Positions 1-5,391 of a DNA stretch of 11,183 nt are shown here, piece by piece. This stretch comes from Treponemataceae bacterium (GTDB lineage: Bacteria; Spirochaetota; Spirochaetia; Treponematales; Treponemataceae). Where the stretch lies: NCBI GenBank assembly GCA_024697985.1, contig JAILRX010000161.1, positions 1 to 11,183 on the forward strand, given 5' to 3'. The position numbers were made by a program, and so were the translations under genes. Positions within the stretch are counted from its first letter, which is position 1, and every line of letters starts with the position of its first letter. The notes under the pieces are model-generated. The model was given only the letters and a program-made list of their open reading frames with translations. It did no database searches and had not been told where the DNA came from.

Positions 1-365
1 CATCCGATTACGGTCTGGGCGCTTATGGCAGAAGACGGCTTTCCTTTTCCACCGATGGATTTTGCGTAAACCCAAAAATAATAGGTTGTGTAGGAATCAA
101 GTCCTGAAATATTTACGCCTGTCGTAGAGGAGTCTCCAAGATAGGAGGCTGAATCAGTGCTGTTTTCCGTGTTGATGTAGACCGCGTAGTTTATCGAGCC
201 GTAAACGCTGTCCCAGGTGAGTGTTGCCGAACTTGAAGTGACGTCCGAAATCGCAAGGTTTTCCGGTGCATCAATCAATATTGATGAGTAATCTGTGCAT
301 GAAAAGACCATTGCTGAAACAATCAAAAGGGAAGTGATGAAAATGTGTCGGAACGAACCTTTCAT
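1..365 (-). CDS. Fibronectin type III lipoprotein, N-terminal part (runs off the window)
   Basis: Reading the minus strand from the ATG at 365 gives an open frame of 121 codons to the window edge, so the C-terminus is missing. Residues 1-22 form a lipoprotein signal peptide: basic start (MKGSFRH), hydrophobic core (IFITSLLIVSAMV) and a relaxed lipobox ending FS|C with Cys23, as seen in spirochaetes. From about residue 35 the sequence has the FnIII pattern: APENLAIS, then ATLTWDSV, YAVYI, the GL-xxYTTYYFWVYA strand pair and a final SAISAQT. FnIII domains bind or space other domains; no enzyme domain is in view, so the function is open. The gene is divergent from rsmE with a 53-base gap. There is no Shine-Dalgarno before the ATG; a -10-like hexamer lies 7 bases upstream instead. 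Confidence 0.8.
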   Translation of the reverse strand, partial: MKGSFRHIFITSLLIVSAMVFSCTDYSSILIDAPENLAISDVTSSSATLTWDSVYGSINYAVYINTENSTDSASYLGDSSTTGVNISGLDSYTTYYFWVYAKSIGGKGKPSSAISAQTVIG

Positions 366-372
366 GCTATCA

Positions 373-401
373 ATTCTAACATTGACTTTTACATTCTTCA
401 A
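373..401 (-). promoter_or_regulatory. Candidate sigma70-type promoter of the lipoprotein gene
   Basis: On the minus strand TTGAAG (401-396) is followed by a 17-base spacer and TAGAAT (378-373), with TG one base before the -10 (extended -10). The -10 ends 7 bases before the ATG at 365, so the predicted transcript starts at or next to the start codon. It interleaves with the rsmE promoter. Confidence 0.6.
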
Positions 402-411
402 TAATTATAAT
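382..411 (+). promoter_or_regulatory. Candidate sigma70-type promoter of rsmE
   Basis: TTGACT (382-387), an 18-base spacer and a perfect TATAAT (406-411). Seven bases separate the -10 from the ATG at 419, so transcription should begin about at the start codon. The -35 lies in the spacer of the opposing lipoprotein promoter and vice versa, so the two promoters probably cannot be occupied at once. Confidence 0.75.
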
Positions 412-418
412 CAGAACG

Positions 419-1159
419 ATGAATATCGTATTATTTGATGAAAGTGAAATTAATCAGAGTCTGAAAAAAGGTGATGAGCGTTTCGAACACTGCGTTAAAA
501 TATTGAAAAAAAAGGTCGGAGATTCTTTTGATGCCGGAATCATCGGAGGAATGGCCGGAAAAGCAGTAATTAAAAGTCTGGACGAAAACGAAATACATTT
601 TGAATTCGAGCCCCTTACCGACGGCAAAAAGTTGTATCCTCTTACGATGATGATAGGTTTTCCGCGTCCGATACAGCTGAAAAGGCTTTTCCGTGACATG
701 GCAGGCCTTGGAGTTGAAAAAATCCTTCTTTGCGGCACGGAACTAGGCGAAAAATCCTACATGCAGGGTGATATTGCCAGAGTTGAAAAAGCCCGGGAAC
801 TTTTGAAAGAAGGCAGCGTGCAGGCAGCTAGCACTCACGTGCCGGAAATCGAAAAGTTTGATGATGTCCGACTTTGTCTTTCATCAATTGAAAAATCAGA
901 TGATGTTTTTTTGGTTGCGCTCGACAACATCAATCCAGAATGCAGCTTGAGCGACTTTTTGGGTAGAATCGATTTTACGAAAAAAACTCGAATCGTGGCT
1001 GCAATCGGAAGTGAGCGCGGCTGGACCGATTCTGAGCGGGCGATGTTCAAAAAGGCAAGATTTACGCTTTGCTCGATGGGCTGCAGGGTTTTAAGAACAG
1101 AAACTGCATCAACTGTGGCAGCCTCAATAATTTTGGATAGAATGGGAGTTTTGAAATGA
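419..1159 (+). CDS. rsmE: 16S rRNA (uracil-1498-N3)-methyltransferase RsmE
   Basis: This cytoplasmic SPOUT-family enzyme methylates N3 of U1498 of 16S rRNA using S-adenosylmethionine. At 246 residues it has the family's usual length. The N-terminal part (1-70) corresponds to the PUA-like RNA-binding domain. The C-terminal SPOUT knot shows the AdoMet-binding loops: AAIGSERGW at 194-202 (family form IGPEGG; here Pro and the first Gly are replaced) and CRVLRTETAS at 222-231. The start at 419 gives the expected short N-terminus, and the next in-frame Met is residue 45, too far in. There is no Shine-Dalgarno, but a TATAAT ends 7 bases upstream, suggesting a leaderless message. The stop overlaps the next gene as ATGA, so the two are co-transcribed and probably translationally coupled. 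Confidence 0.93.
   Translation: MNIVLFDESEINQSLKKGDERFEHCVKILKKKVGDSFDAGIIGGMAGKAVIKSLDENEIHFEFEPLTDGKKLYPLTMMIGFPRPIQLKRLFRDMAGLGVEKILLCGTELGEKSYMQGDIARVEKARELLKEGSVQAASTHVPEIEKFDDVRLCLSSIEKSDDVFLVALDNINPECSLSDFLGRIDFTKKTRIVAAIGSERGWTDSERAMFKKARFTLCSMGCRVLRTETASTVAASIILDRMGVLK
1144..1148 (+). promoter_or_regulatory. Shine-Dalgarno of the HExxH protein gene
   Basis: GGGAG lies inside the end of rsmE, 7 bases before the ATG at 1156. It supports that start and contrasts with the missing Shine-Dalgarno of rsmE. Confidence 0.7.
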
Positions 1160-1953
1160 ATAATGATCAGATAAAAGAAATGCTTCTTCAGATTGAAGAT
1201 ACTGAAATTGATTTTACCGTTACGATGAGCGGAAAGGAAAGCAAAAAAGTGAATGGCCTTTACAAGCCTGAAACTCACGAAATAATTCTTCACAATTTGA
1301 ATTTTAAGTCTGATAACCAGCTTATTTACACGGCTGTTCACGAATATACGCATCATCTTTTGACTGTTCGTGATCAGGAATACAAGGGCTTGAAAACACC
1401 GAATGCAAAGGTCCACACGAACGAATTCTGGGTAAAATTCCACGAGCTTTTGGAAATTGCCGAGGAAAAGGGATTTTATGTTCTTGGCCTCGAAGAAAGT
1501 CCTGAACTTGCGGCTTTGACAGAGGAAATCAAAAAGAATTATCTTGAGGAAAACGGCCGATTGATGATTGAGTTCGGAAAGAAACTTAGCGAAGCCTACG
1601 AGCTTTGTCAGAGTGCTAATATCCGCTATGAAGATTATCTGGACAGAATTTTGCAGCTGCCTAGAAATACGGCCAAACAGATTCAGAAAATCAGCGTTAC
1701 TCCGATTGATCCTTCGATTGGTTTTGAAAACATGAAGCTGGTTGCAAGCGCTTCTCCTGCAAAACGAGCTGAGGTTCAGGAAAGCATCAAGGAAGGCAAA
1801 AGCCCCGATACGGTTCGGGCCTTGATGAAGCGCAAGGTGGAAGAAGCCGATCGTAAAACAAAACTTGAAAGCGAAAAACGCCGTCTTGAAAAGACAATCG
1901 AGCAGCTCACCTCACGCCTGGAAATGATAGAAGAAACTCTGGCTGTGCTGTAA
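1156..1953 (+). CDS. HExxH metallopeptidase-like protein with helical, HTH-like C-terminus
   Basis: I do not recognise the full-length family. Residues 50-110 look like a zincin of the SprT/YgjP/WLM kind: the helix IYTAVHEYTHHLL carries H62-E63-x-x-H66, and the later VHTNEFW at 86-92 resembles the H-xx-(E/R)-F-W motif that supplies the third ligand in those families (H87 here). There is no signal peptide or membrane helix, so it should be cytoplasmic. Residues 143-180 (ending LPRNTAKQIQKI) resemble a helix-turn-helix segment of phage or ParB-like type, and 193-225 (EGKSPDTVRALMK) a following ParB-like helix. Residues 222-263 are a charged predicted coiled coil. Seen directly: the motif, the overlap with rsmE (ATGA), and the GGGAG ribosome site. 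Inferred: metal binding, proteolysis and DNA binding. It ends only 10 bases from the convergent putP. Confidence 0.72.
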   Translation: MNNDQIKEMLLQIEDTEIDFTVTMSGKESKKVNGLYKPETHEIILHNLNFKSDNQLIYTAVHEYTHHLLTVRDQEYKGLKTPNAKVHTNEFWVKFHELLEIAEEKGFYVLGLEESPELAALTEEIKKNYLEENGRLMIEFGKKLSEAYELCQSANIRYEDYLDRILQLPRNTAKQIQKISVTPIDPSIGFENMKLVASASPAKRAEVQESIKEGKSPDTVRALMKRKVEEADRKTKLESEKRRLEKTIEQLTSRLEMIEETLAVL

Positions 1954-1963
1954 CAAAACTGTT

Positions 1964-3508
1964 TTAGTCAGCCATAGATTTATATTTTGCAAAATCCGTG
2001 AGCATATCTTCGTCTTTTTTCTTGTCGCAAAGGCTTACGATTACTGCAAGCAAAAGACATACGATGAATCCCGGAATGATTTCATACAGACCGAAAATCG
2101 TTCCCCAGCTTGCAGGGAAGTTGTGCCATGCAACGACTGTAACGCCACCACCGATGATTCCTGCGATTGCGCCTTTGTTCGTGATGCCCTTCCAGTAAAG
2201 GCTCAAAAGGATGATTGGTCCGAATGCTGCACCAAATCCTGCCCATGCGTAACTTACAAGTCCAAAAATTGAACTGTTCGGGTTTAGCGAAAGGCAGAAT
2301 GCGATAGCTGCGATTACTAACACTGTGATTCGGCCAACCATAAGTACAGTTTTTTCTGATGCATCTTTTTTGATGAGTCTGTGGAAAATATCGTGACTGA
2401 TTGCTGAACTTGCAGCTAAAAGCTGACTGTCGGCGGTACTCATTGATGCTGCCAGAATTGCACAGAGGAAAACACCTGCGATAAAGGCCGGATACATTTT
2501 CATCATTGTTTCACTGAAAACTGTTTCTGCTGCCCCGCCTTTCAATATCAAAATTGGATTTGAAAGATCTGCACCTGCAAGATATGATGTTCCCAAAGTA
2601 CCGATGATGAAGGTTCCGATGTAAGCGATGATCATCCACAAGGTTCCGATTCTTCGAGCTGTTTTAATTTCAGTGTTAGATCTGATTCCCATGAATCTGA
2701 TGATGATGTGCGGCATTCCAAAGTATCCCAGACACCATGAGAATGCGCTGATTATGCTCAAAATGCTGAAGTGCTTGTTTGCAAGGAATTTGCCCTGCAT
2801 TTCTTCGCCAAACTGACCTGCGATTGCGTTTGCATCAAAGTTCTTAACCTGATCAATTGCGTTTCCAACTCCACCAAGTGAAATGATGATGATAATTGAT
2901 GAAACGACGAAGGCTACGAAGATCAATGTGCCCTGAATGAAGTCAGTCTTGCAGACTGCAGTATATCCGCCCAAAATAGTATAGGTAAGGATTACGACCA
3001 TTCCGATTGTGAGGCCTGCATAATAATTGAGACCAAAAACTGATTTGAGCAATTTTGCACAGGCAACGAAACCGCTGGCTGTGTAAATCGTAAAGAAAAA
3101 TACGATGAAAATGACGCTTACAATCGAAAGAACCTTTGTCTTGTCCTTGAATCGGTTGCTGAAAAATTCAGGGATTGTGATTGCGTCCCCGAATGCGATT
3201 GAGCATTTTCTGAGGGGCTTTGCTACAAAAAGCCAGTTGAGATAGGTTCCCACGATGAGGCCAAGGGCTGTCCAGAAAGTTTCCTTGAAACCACCAAGAT
3301 AACAGAGTCCAGGAAGTCCCATCAAAAGCCATGCTGAAGAGTCGCTTGCTTCCGCGCTCAAAGCCGTAACGAATGGACCTACTTTTCGGCCTCCCAAAAA
3401 GAAGTCGGCAGTTGAATTGTTGCCTTTCGCATTTCTAAGTCCTACCAAAATCATAAGTAAAAGGTACAGAATGAATGCGATCAAGATAGCAATGCTGCTT
3501 GAAGTCAT
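1964..3508 (-). CDS. putP: Sodium/proline symporter PutP
   Basis: This inner-membrane transporter of the sodium/solute symporter family (SSS, LeuT fold) takes up proline with Na+. The 514-residue protein is nearly all hydrophobic helices with short loops and is close to the usual ~500 residues. It matches E. coli PutP closely by motif: LGGR at 38-41, GPFVTALSAEASDSSAWLLM at 44-63 (the ASD motif, D56 matching D55 of E. coli), FFFTIYTASGFVA at 137-149, and AASMSTADSQLL at 353-364, where S357 and T358 match the Na+ ligands S340 and T341. AAGGAG (3516-3521) is well placed for the ATG at 3508. The gene follows pth after 18 bases and is last in the arsR-pth-putP operon. Another solute of the SSS family is possible, but the proline assignment is well supported. 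Confidence 0.9.
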   Translation of the reverse strand: MTSSSIAILIAFILYLLLMILVGLRNAKGNNSTADFFLGGRKVGPFVTALSAEASDSSAWLLMGLPGLCYLGGFKETFWTALGLIVGTYLNWLFVAKPLRKCSIAFGDAITIPEFFSNRFKDKTKVLSIVSVIFIVFFFTIYTASGFVACAKLLKSVFGLNYYAGLTIGMVVILTYTILGGYTAVCKTDFIQGTLIFVAFVVSSIIIIISLGGVGNAIDQVKNFDANAIAGQFGEEMQGKFLANKHFSILSIISAFSWCLGYFGMPHIIIRFMGIRSNTEIKTARRIGTLWMIIAYIGTFIIGTLGTSYLAGADLSNPILILKGGAAETVFSETMMKMYPAFIAGVFLCAILAASMSTADSQLLAASSAISHDIFHRLIKKDASEKTVLMVGRITVLVIAAIAFCLSLNPNSSIFGLVSYAWAGFGAAFGPIILLSLYWKGITNKGAIAGIIGGGVTVVAWHNFPASWGTIFGLYEIIPGFIVCLLLAVIVSLCDKKKDEDMLTDFAKYKSMAD

Positions 3509-3515
3509 AATTTTT

Positions 3516-3521
3516 CTCCTT
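3516..3521 (-). promoter_or_regulatory. Shine-Dalgarno of putP
   Basis: AAGGAG on the minus strand, 7 bases before the putP ATG and directly downstream of the pth stop codon. It fixes the putP start. Confidence 0.8.
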
Positions 3522-3526
3522 ATTTT

Positions 3527-4108
3527 TTATTTTTCGACTATTTTTTTATACTGTTCCAAAAGTTTGTCAGGCTCAGTAGTTTTAAGTTTTTCCAAAAGCT
3601 CGACTCCGTGCGGAAAAATCTTGTCGAGTATTTCTCGTTCCGCTTTTGAAAAGTCGCTCAGAACGTAGCCTGCAATATCTGAGTGATCCGGCCGTCCGAT
3701 TCCGAATCTAAGTCGCCAGAAATCAGCTGTGCCGAGGTTTGCCTTTGTCGAGCGAAGTCCGTTGTGTCCGCCCAAACCGCCGGACCATTTGAGGCTCATC
3801 GTGCCGACTGGAAGTTCGAGTTCGTCATGTACGACAAGGATTTCCTCCGGCTTGATTTTATAAAAGTGAGCGGCTTCGATAATTGCATCCCCGGAAAGAT
3901 TCATGTAAGTTTCCGGCTTTAAATAGTAGGTGTATGGATTTTTTTCGTTGCTGATGTTGCTTTCGCTTAAAAACTGGCCCTTGAATTTGCTTTGCCACGA
4001 GCCGTTTGCACATGCCGAAATTGATTCTGAAAAAATCCAGGCGGTATTGTGCCTGTTTCCGCTGTATTGTTTTCCGTAGTTTCCCAAAAAGGTGATTAAC
4101 TTTATCAT
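3527..4108 (-). CDS. pth: Peptidyl-tRNA hydrolase Pth
   Basis: Pth releases tRNA from peptidyl-tRNAs that drop off ribosomes, an essential recycling reaction in the cytoplasm. I start it at 4108, giving 193 residues beginning MIKLITFLGN, the family's N-terminus; the frame is open to an ATG at 4201, but those 31 extra residues have no counterpart in Pth and would overlap arsR by 58 bases. Catalytic and binding residues are all present: N10, H20 (RHNTAW), N70 (YMNLSG), D95 (VVHDELELP) and N116 (GGHNGL). It lies between arsR (35 bases upstream) and putP (18 bases downstream). No Shine-Dalgarno stands at the normal distance from 4108; the good AAGGAG at 4140-4145 is about 31 bases away and abuts a two-codon ORF, so start selection may use coupling or a separate promoter. 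Confidence 0.92.
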   Translation of the reverse strand: MIKLITFLGNYGKQYSGNRHNTAWIFSESISACANGSWQSKFKGQFLSESNISNEKNPYTYYLKPETYMNLSGDAIIEAAHFYKIKPEEILVVHDELELPVGTMSLKWSGGLGGHNGLRSTKANLGTADFWRLRFGIGRPDHSDIAGYVLSDFSKAEREILDKIFPHGVELLEKLKTTEPDKLLEQYKKIVEK

Positions 4109-4110
4109 TT

Positions 4111-4145
4111 TACTGCTGATTATGCGTTGATTAGCGCATCTCCTT
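4111..4145 (-). promoter_or_regulatory. arsR-pth leader with stranded Shine-Dalgarno, mini-ORF and inverted repeat
   Basis: Right after the arsR stop the minus strand carries AAGGAG (4145-4140) touching ATG-CGC-TAA (4139-4131), a Met-Arg-stop mini-ORF. The arms ATGCG (4139-4135) and CGCAT (4127-4123) form a 5-bp inverted repeat around an 8-base loop. CATAAT (4124-4119), resembling a -10, lies 10 bases before the pth ATG, but I see no matching -35. The elements are visible; any function is inferred. Confidence 0.35.
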
Positions 4146-4455
4146 ATTCTGAAAGGTGTTCCATTCCTGTGTCCAAAATGCTTCTGATATGTCCGTCGCA
4201 AAGTTCATAGAGCATTGCTTTTCCTTCCCGACGAAATTTTACGAGACGGGCATTTTTCAATATCCTGAGCTGATGAGAAACCGCAGACTGTGTTGCGTTG
4301 ATCTGTTCGGCAAGTTCGTTTACGCATTTTTCGCCATCCATCAAGGCATATAAGAGCTGAATTCTGGTTGAATCACCAAAGACTTTGAAAAATTCTGATA
4401 AATCAATCAGCATGTCTTCGGAAATTTCAGTTTGTGAAGGTTGATTATCTTGCAT
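4144..4455 (-). CDS. ArsR/SmtB-family metal-responsive repressor, probable zinc sensor
   Basis: A 103-residue winged-helix repressor. Residues 19-50 are the first helices (FFKVFGDSTRIQLLYAL), 53-69 the recognition helix-turn-helix (NATQSAVSHQLRILKNARLV, typical of the family), and 70-84 the beta wing. The C-terminal helix holds D87-x-H89 followed by H100-xx-E103, the exact DxH-x10-HxxE spacing of the alpha5 zinc site of SmtB and CzrA; E103 is the last residue. The alpha3 arsenic/cadmium motif CxC is absent; only C44 is there. In the family, metal binding releases the repressor from DNA. AAAAGGA (4460-4466) is its ribosome site. It is first in the operon with pth and putP and divergent from a membrane-protein gene, so autoregulation and control of that neighbour are plausible. 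No zinc exporter is visible here. Confidence 0.88.
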   Translation of the reverse strand: MQDNQPSQTEISEDMLIDLSEFFKVFGDSTRIQLLYALMDGEKCVNELAEQINATQSAVSHQLRILKNARLVKFRREGKAMLYELCDGHIRSILDTGMEHLSE

Positions 4456-4459
4456 TTTG

Positions 4460-4466
4460 TCCTTTT
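4460..4466 (-). promoter_or_regulatory. Shine-Dalgarno of arsR
   Basis: AAAAGGA, 4 bases before the arsR ATG at 4455. Of the genes that open a transcription unit here it is the only one with such a site. Confidence 0.55.
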
Positions 4467-4470
4467 AATT

Positions 4471-4492
4471 TATTTTACTAAAACTATTTTAC
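4471..4492. repeat. TATTTTAC direct repeat in the divergent arsR region
   Basis: TATTTTAC occurs at 4471-4478 and 4485-4492, a 14-base period. Overlapping it, TAAAA-CTA-TTTTA (4479-4491) is a short palindrome. Read on the minus strand each repeat contains TAAAAT, a possible -10 for arsR (the one at 4491-4486 fits a short leader). It could be an operator, tandem -10 elements, or chance in AT-rich DNA; it does not look like the published SmtB/CzrA 12-2-12 operator. Confidence 0.35.
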
Positions 4493-4502
4493 ATGATACC
4501 AT
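4474..4502 (+). promoter_or_regulatory. Candidate promoter of the membrane-protein gene
   Basis: TTTACT (4474-4479), a 17-base spacer, then TACCAT (4497-4502) preceded by TG at the extended -10 position. The -10 ends 6 bases before the ATG at 4509 and no Shine-Dalgarno is present. The hexamer has only 4 of 6 consensus bases, so this is weaker than the rsmE or malQ promoter. Confidence 0.45.
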
Positions 4503-4508
4503 AAATCT

Positions 4509-5264
4509 ATGGAAAATAAAACCGAAGAACAGAAAAAATCAAAGTCCAAGTCTGATATTTTAACAAAAATATTTACCCTGCAGAACATCGGTATGGCACT
4601 GGGGTTCATTGCCTGCATCATTTTCTGGCTGCCGATCTATAAATATCAGGAAGTTCACGGCTTTTGGTTTCTGAAAAGAATAGAAGAAAAGACCCTGGAC
4701 TTGAAGCCTGGAATGATTTCGGGGCTCATCGCGATAATCCTCAATTTGATTTTGTATGCACGCGGAATCATCAGCTATAAAAATCGATGGGTCGGACTCG
4801 TATCCTTTTTGATAAATCTTACGCTTCTGGCCACGATGATAGAAATTTTTGTATCGCCGACTGCTTCTCAGGCAACGACTAATCCGTTTTTGAACAATGT
4901 TTTTGCTCTGGTTTCGGCCGCAGTCTGCCTTGCCATATTGATTTTCGGCGTAAAGGAGATTGCCAAATTCGTCCTTGTGATTTTTTTTCTGGGACTTTTT
5001 TACATGAACCTCAAGGTAGTAAACGATGCGATGGGCGTGATTGGCTACATCAACCTTGTCATCGTGCTCGTCAGCCTTATTTTGCAGCAGAGCATTGATT
5101 TCAAGAACATGGGCGAGGAAGTCAAATATCTTTTTGGCCACGCAAAACGCCAGTCCTACCTGACCGAAAACGAGGTAAATGCCTTGATAGAAAAAAAGTT
5201 CACTGAAAAACTGTCTCAAGATAAATTTTCAGAAAAAACTGATGATGTTGAACGAAAATTCTGA
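4509..5264 (+). CDS. Six-helix integral membrane protein of unknown function
   Basis: I do not recognise this protein. Its 251 residues begin with a polar, lysine-rich stretch (1-20), then show six hydrophobic segments at about 27-44, 68-86, 94-114, 128-147, 152-169 and 174-192, followed by a charged cytoplasmic tail (200-251) ending in alternating Lys and Glu/Asp. There is no cleavable signal peptide, and I see no metal-binding cluster, transporter signature or catalytic motif. It is transcribed divergently from the zinc-sensor-like arsR across 53 bases, so it may be under its control, but nothing in the protein itself points to metal transport. It ends 127 bases before the convergent amylase gene, with a shared hairpin terminator between. 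Confidence 0.8.
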   Translation: MENKTEEQKKSKSKSDILTKIFTLQNIGMALGFIACIIFWLPIYKYQEVHGFWFLKRIEEKTLDLKPGMISGLIAIILNLILYARGIISYKNRWVGLVSFLINLTLLATMIEIFVSPTASQATTNPFLNNVFALVSAAVCLAILIFGVKEIAKFVLVIFFLGLFYMNLKVVNDAMGVIGYINLVIVLVSLILQQSIDFKNMGEEVKYLFGHAKRQSYLTENEVNALIEKKFTEKLSQDKFSEKTDDVERKF

Positions 5265-5333
5265 TTAATGTCCGGCATTTTTATAGTCAGTTAATACCTG
5301 ATATTTAACATTCGCCTTGGTCAAATTATACAA

Positions 5334-5379
5334 CAAAAAAAATGCCCGAAATCGCGTCACACGAAATCGGGCTTTTTTT
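5334..5379. terminator. Bidirectional intrinsic terminator
   Basis: The stem GCCCGA (5344-5349) / TCGGGC (5367-5372) is flanked by a run of A on the left (5335-5342) and seven T on the right (5373-5379). It therefore works as a rho-independent terminator in both directions, serving the membrane-protein gene (plus) and the malQ-amylase operon (minus). The remaining bases of the 5265-5391 gap hold nothing else I can support. Confidence 0.88.
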
Positions 5380-5391
5380 ATGGCCTAAGCC

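Noticed and set aside
835..1443. A 202-codon open frame on the minus strand
   Set aside because: It lies antisense to rsmE and the HExxH gene, both well supported, and its translation shows no recognisable motif.
4109..4201. An upstream ATG at 4201 that would lengthen Pth by 31 residues
   Set aside because: The added residues are not found in Pth proteins, would overlap arsR by 58 bases, and the family N-terminus begins exactly at the Met encoded at 4108.
5290..5309. GTTAA/TTAAC inverted repeat after the membrane-protein gene
   Set aside because: Five AT-rich pairs with a 10-base loop and no T run; the strong hairpin at 5344-5372 explains termination better.
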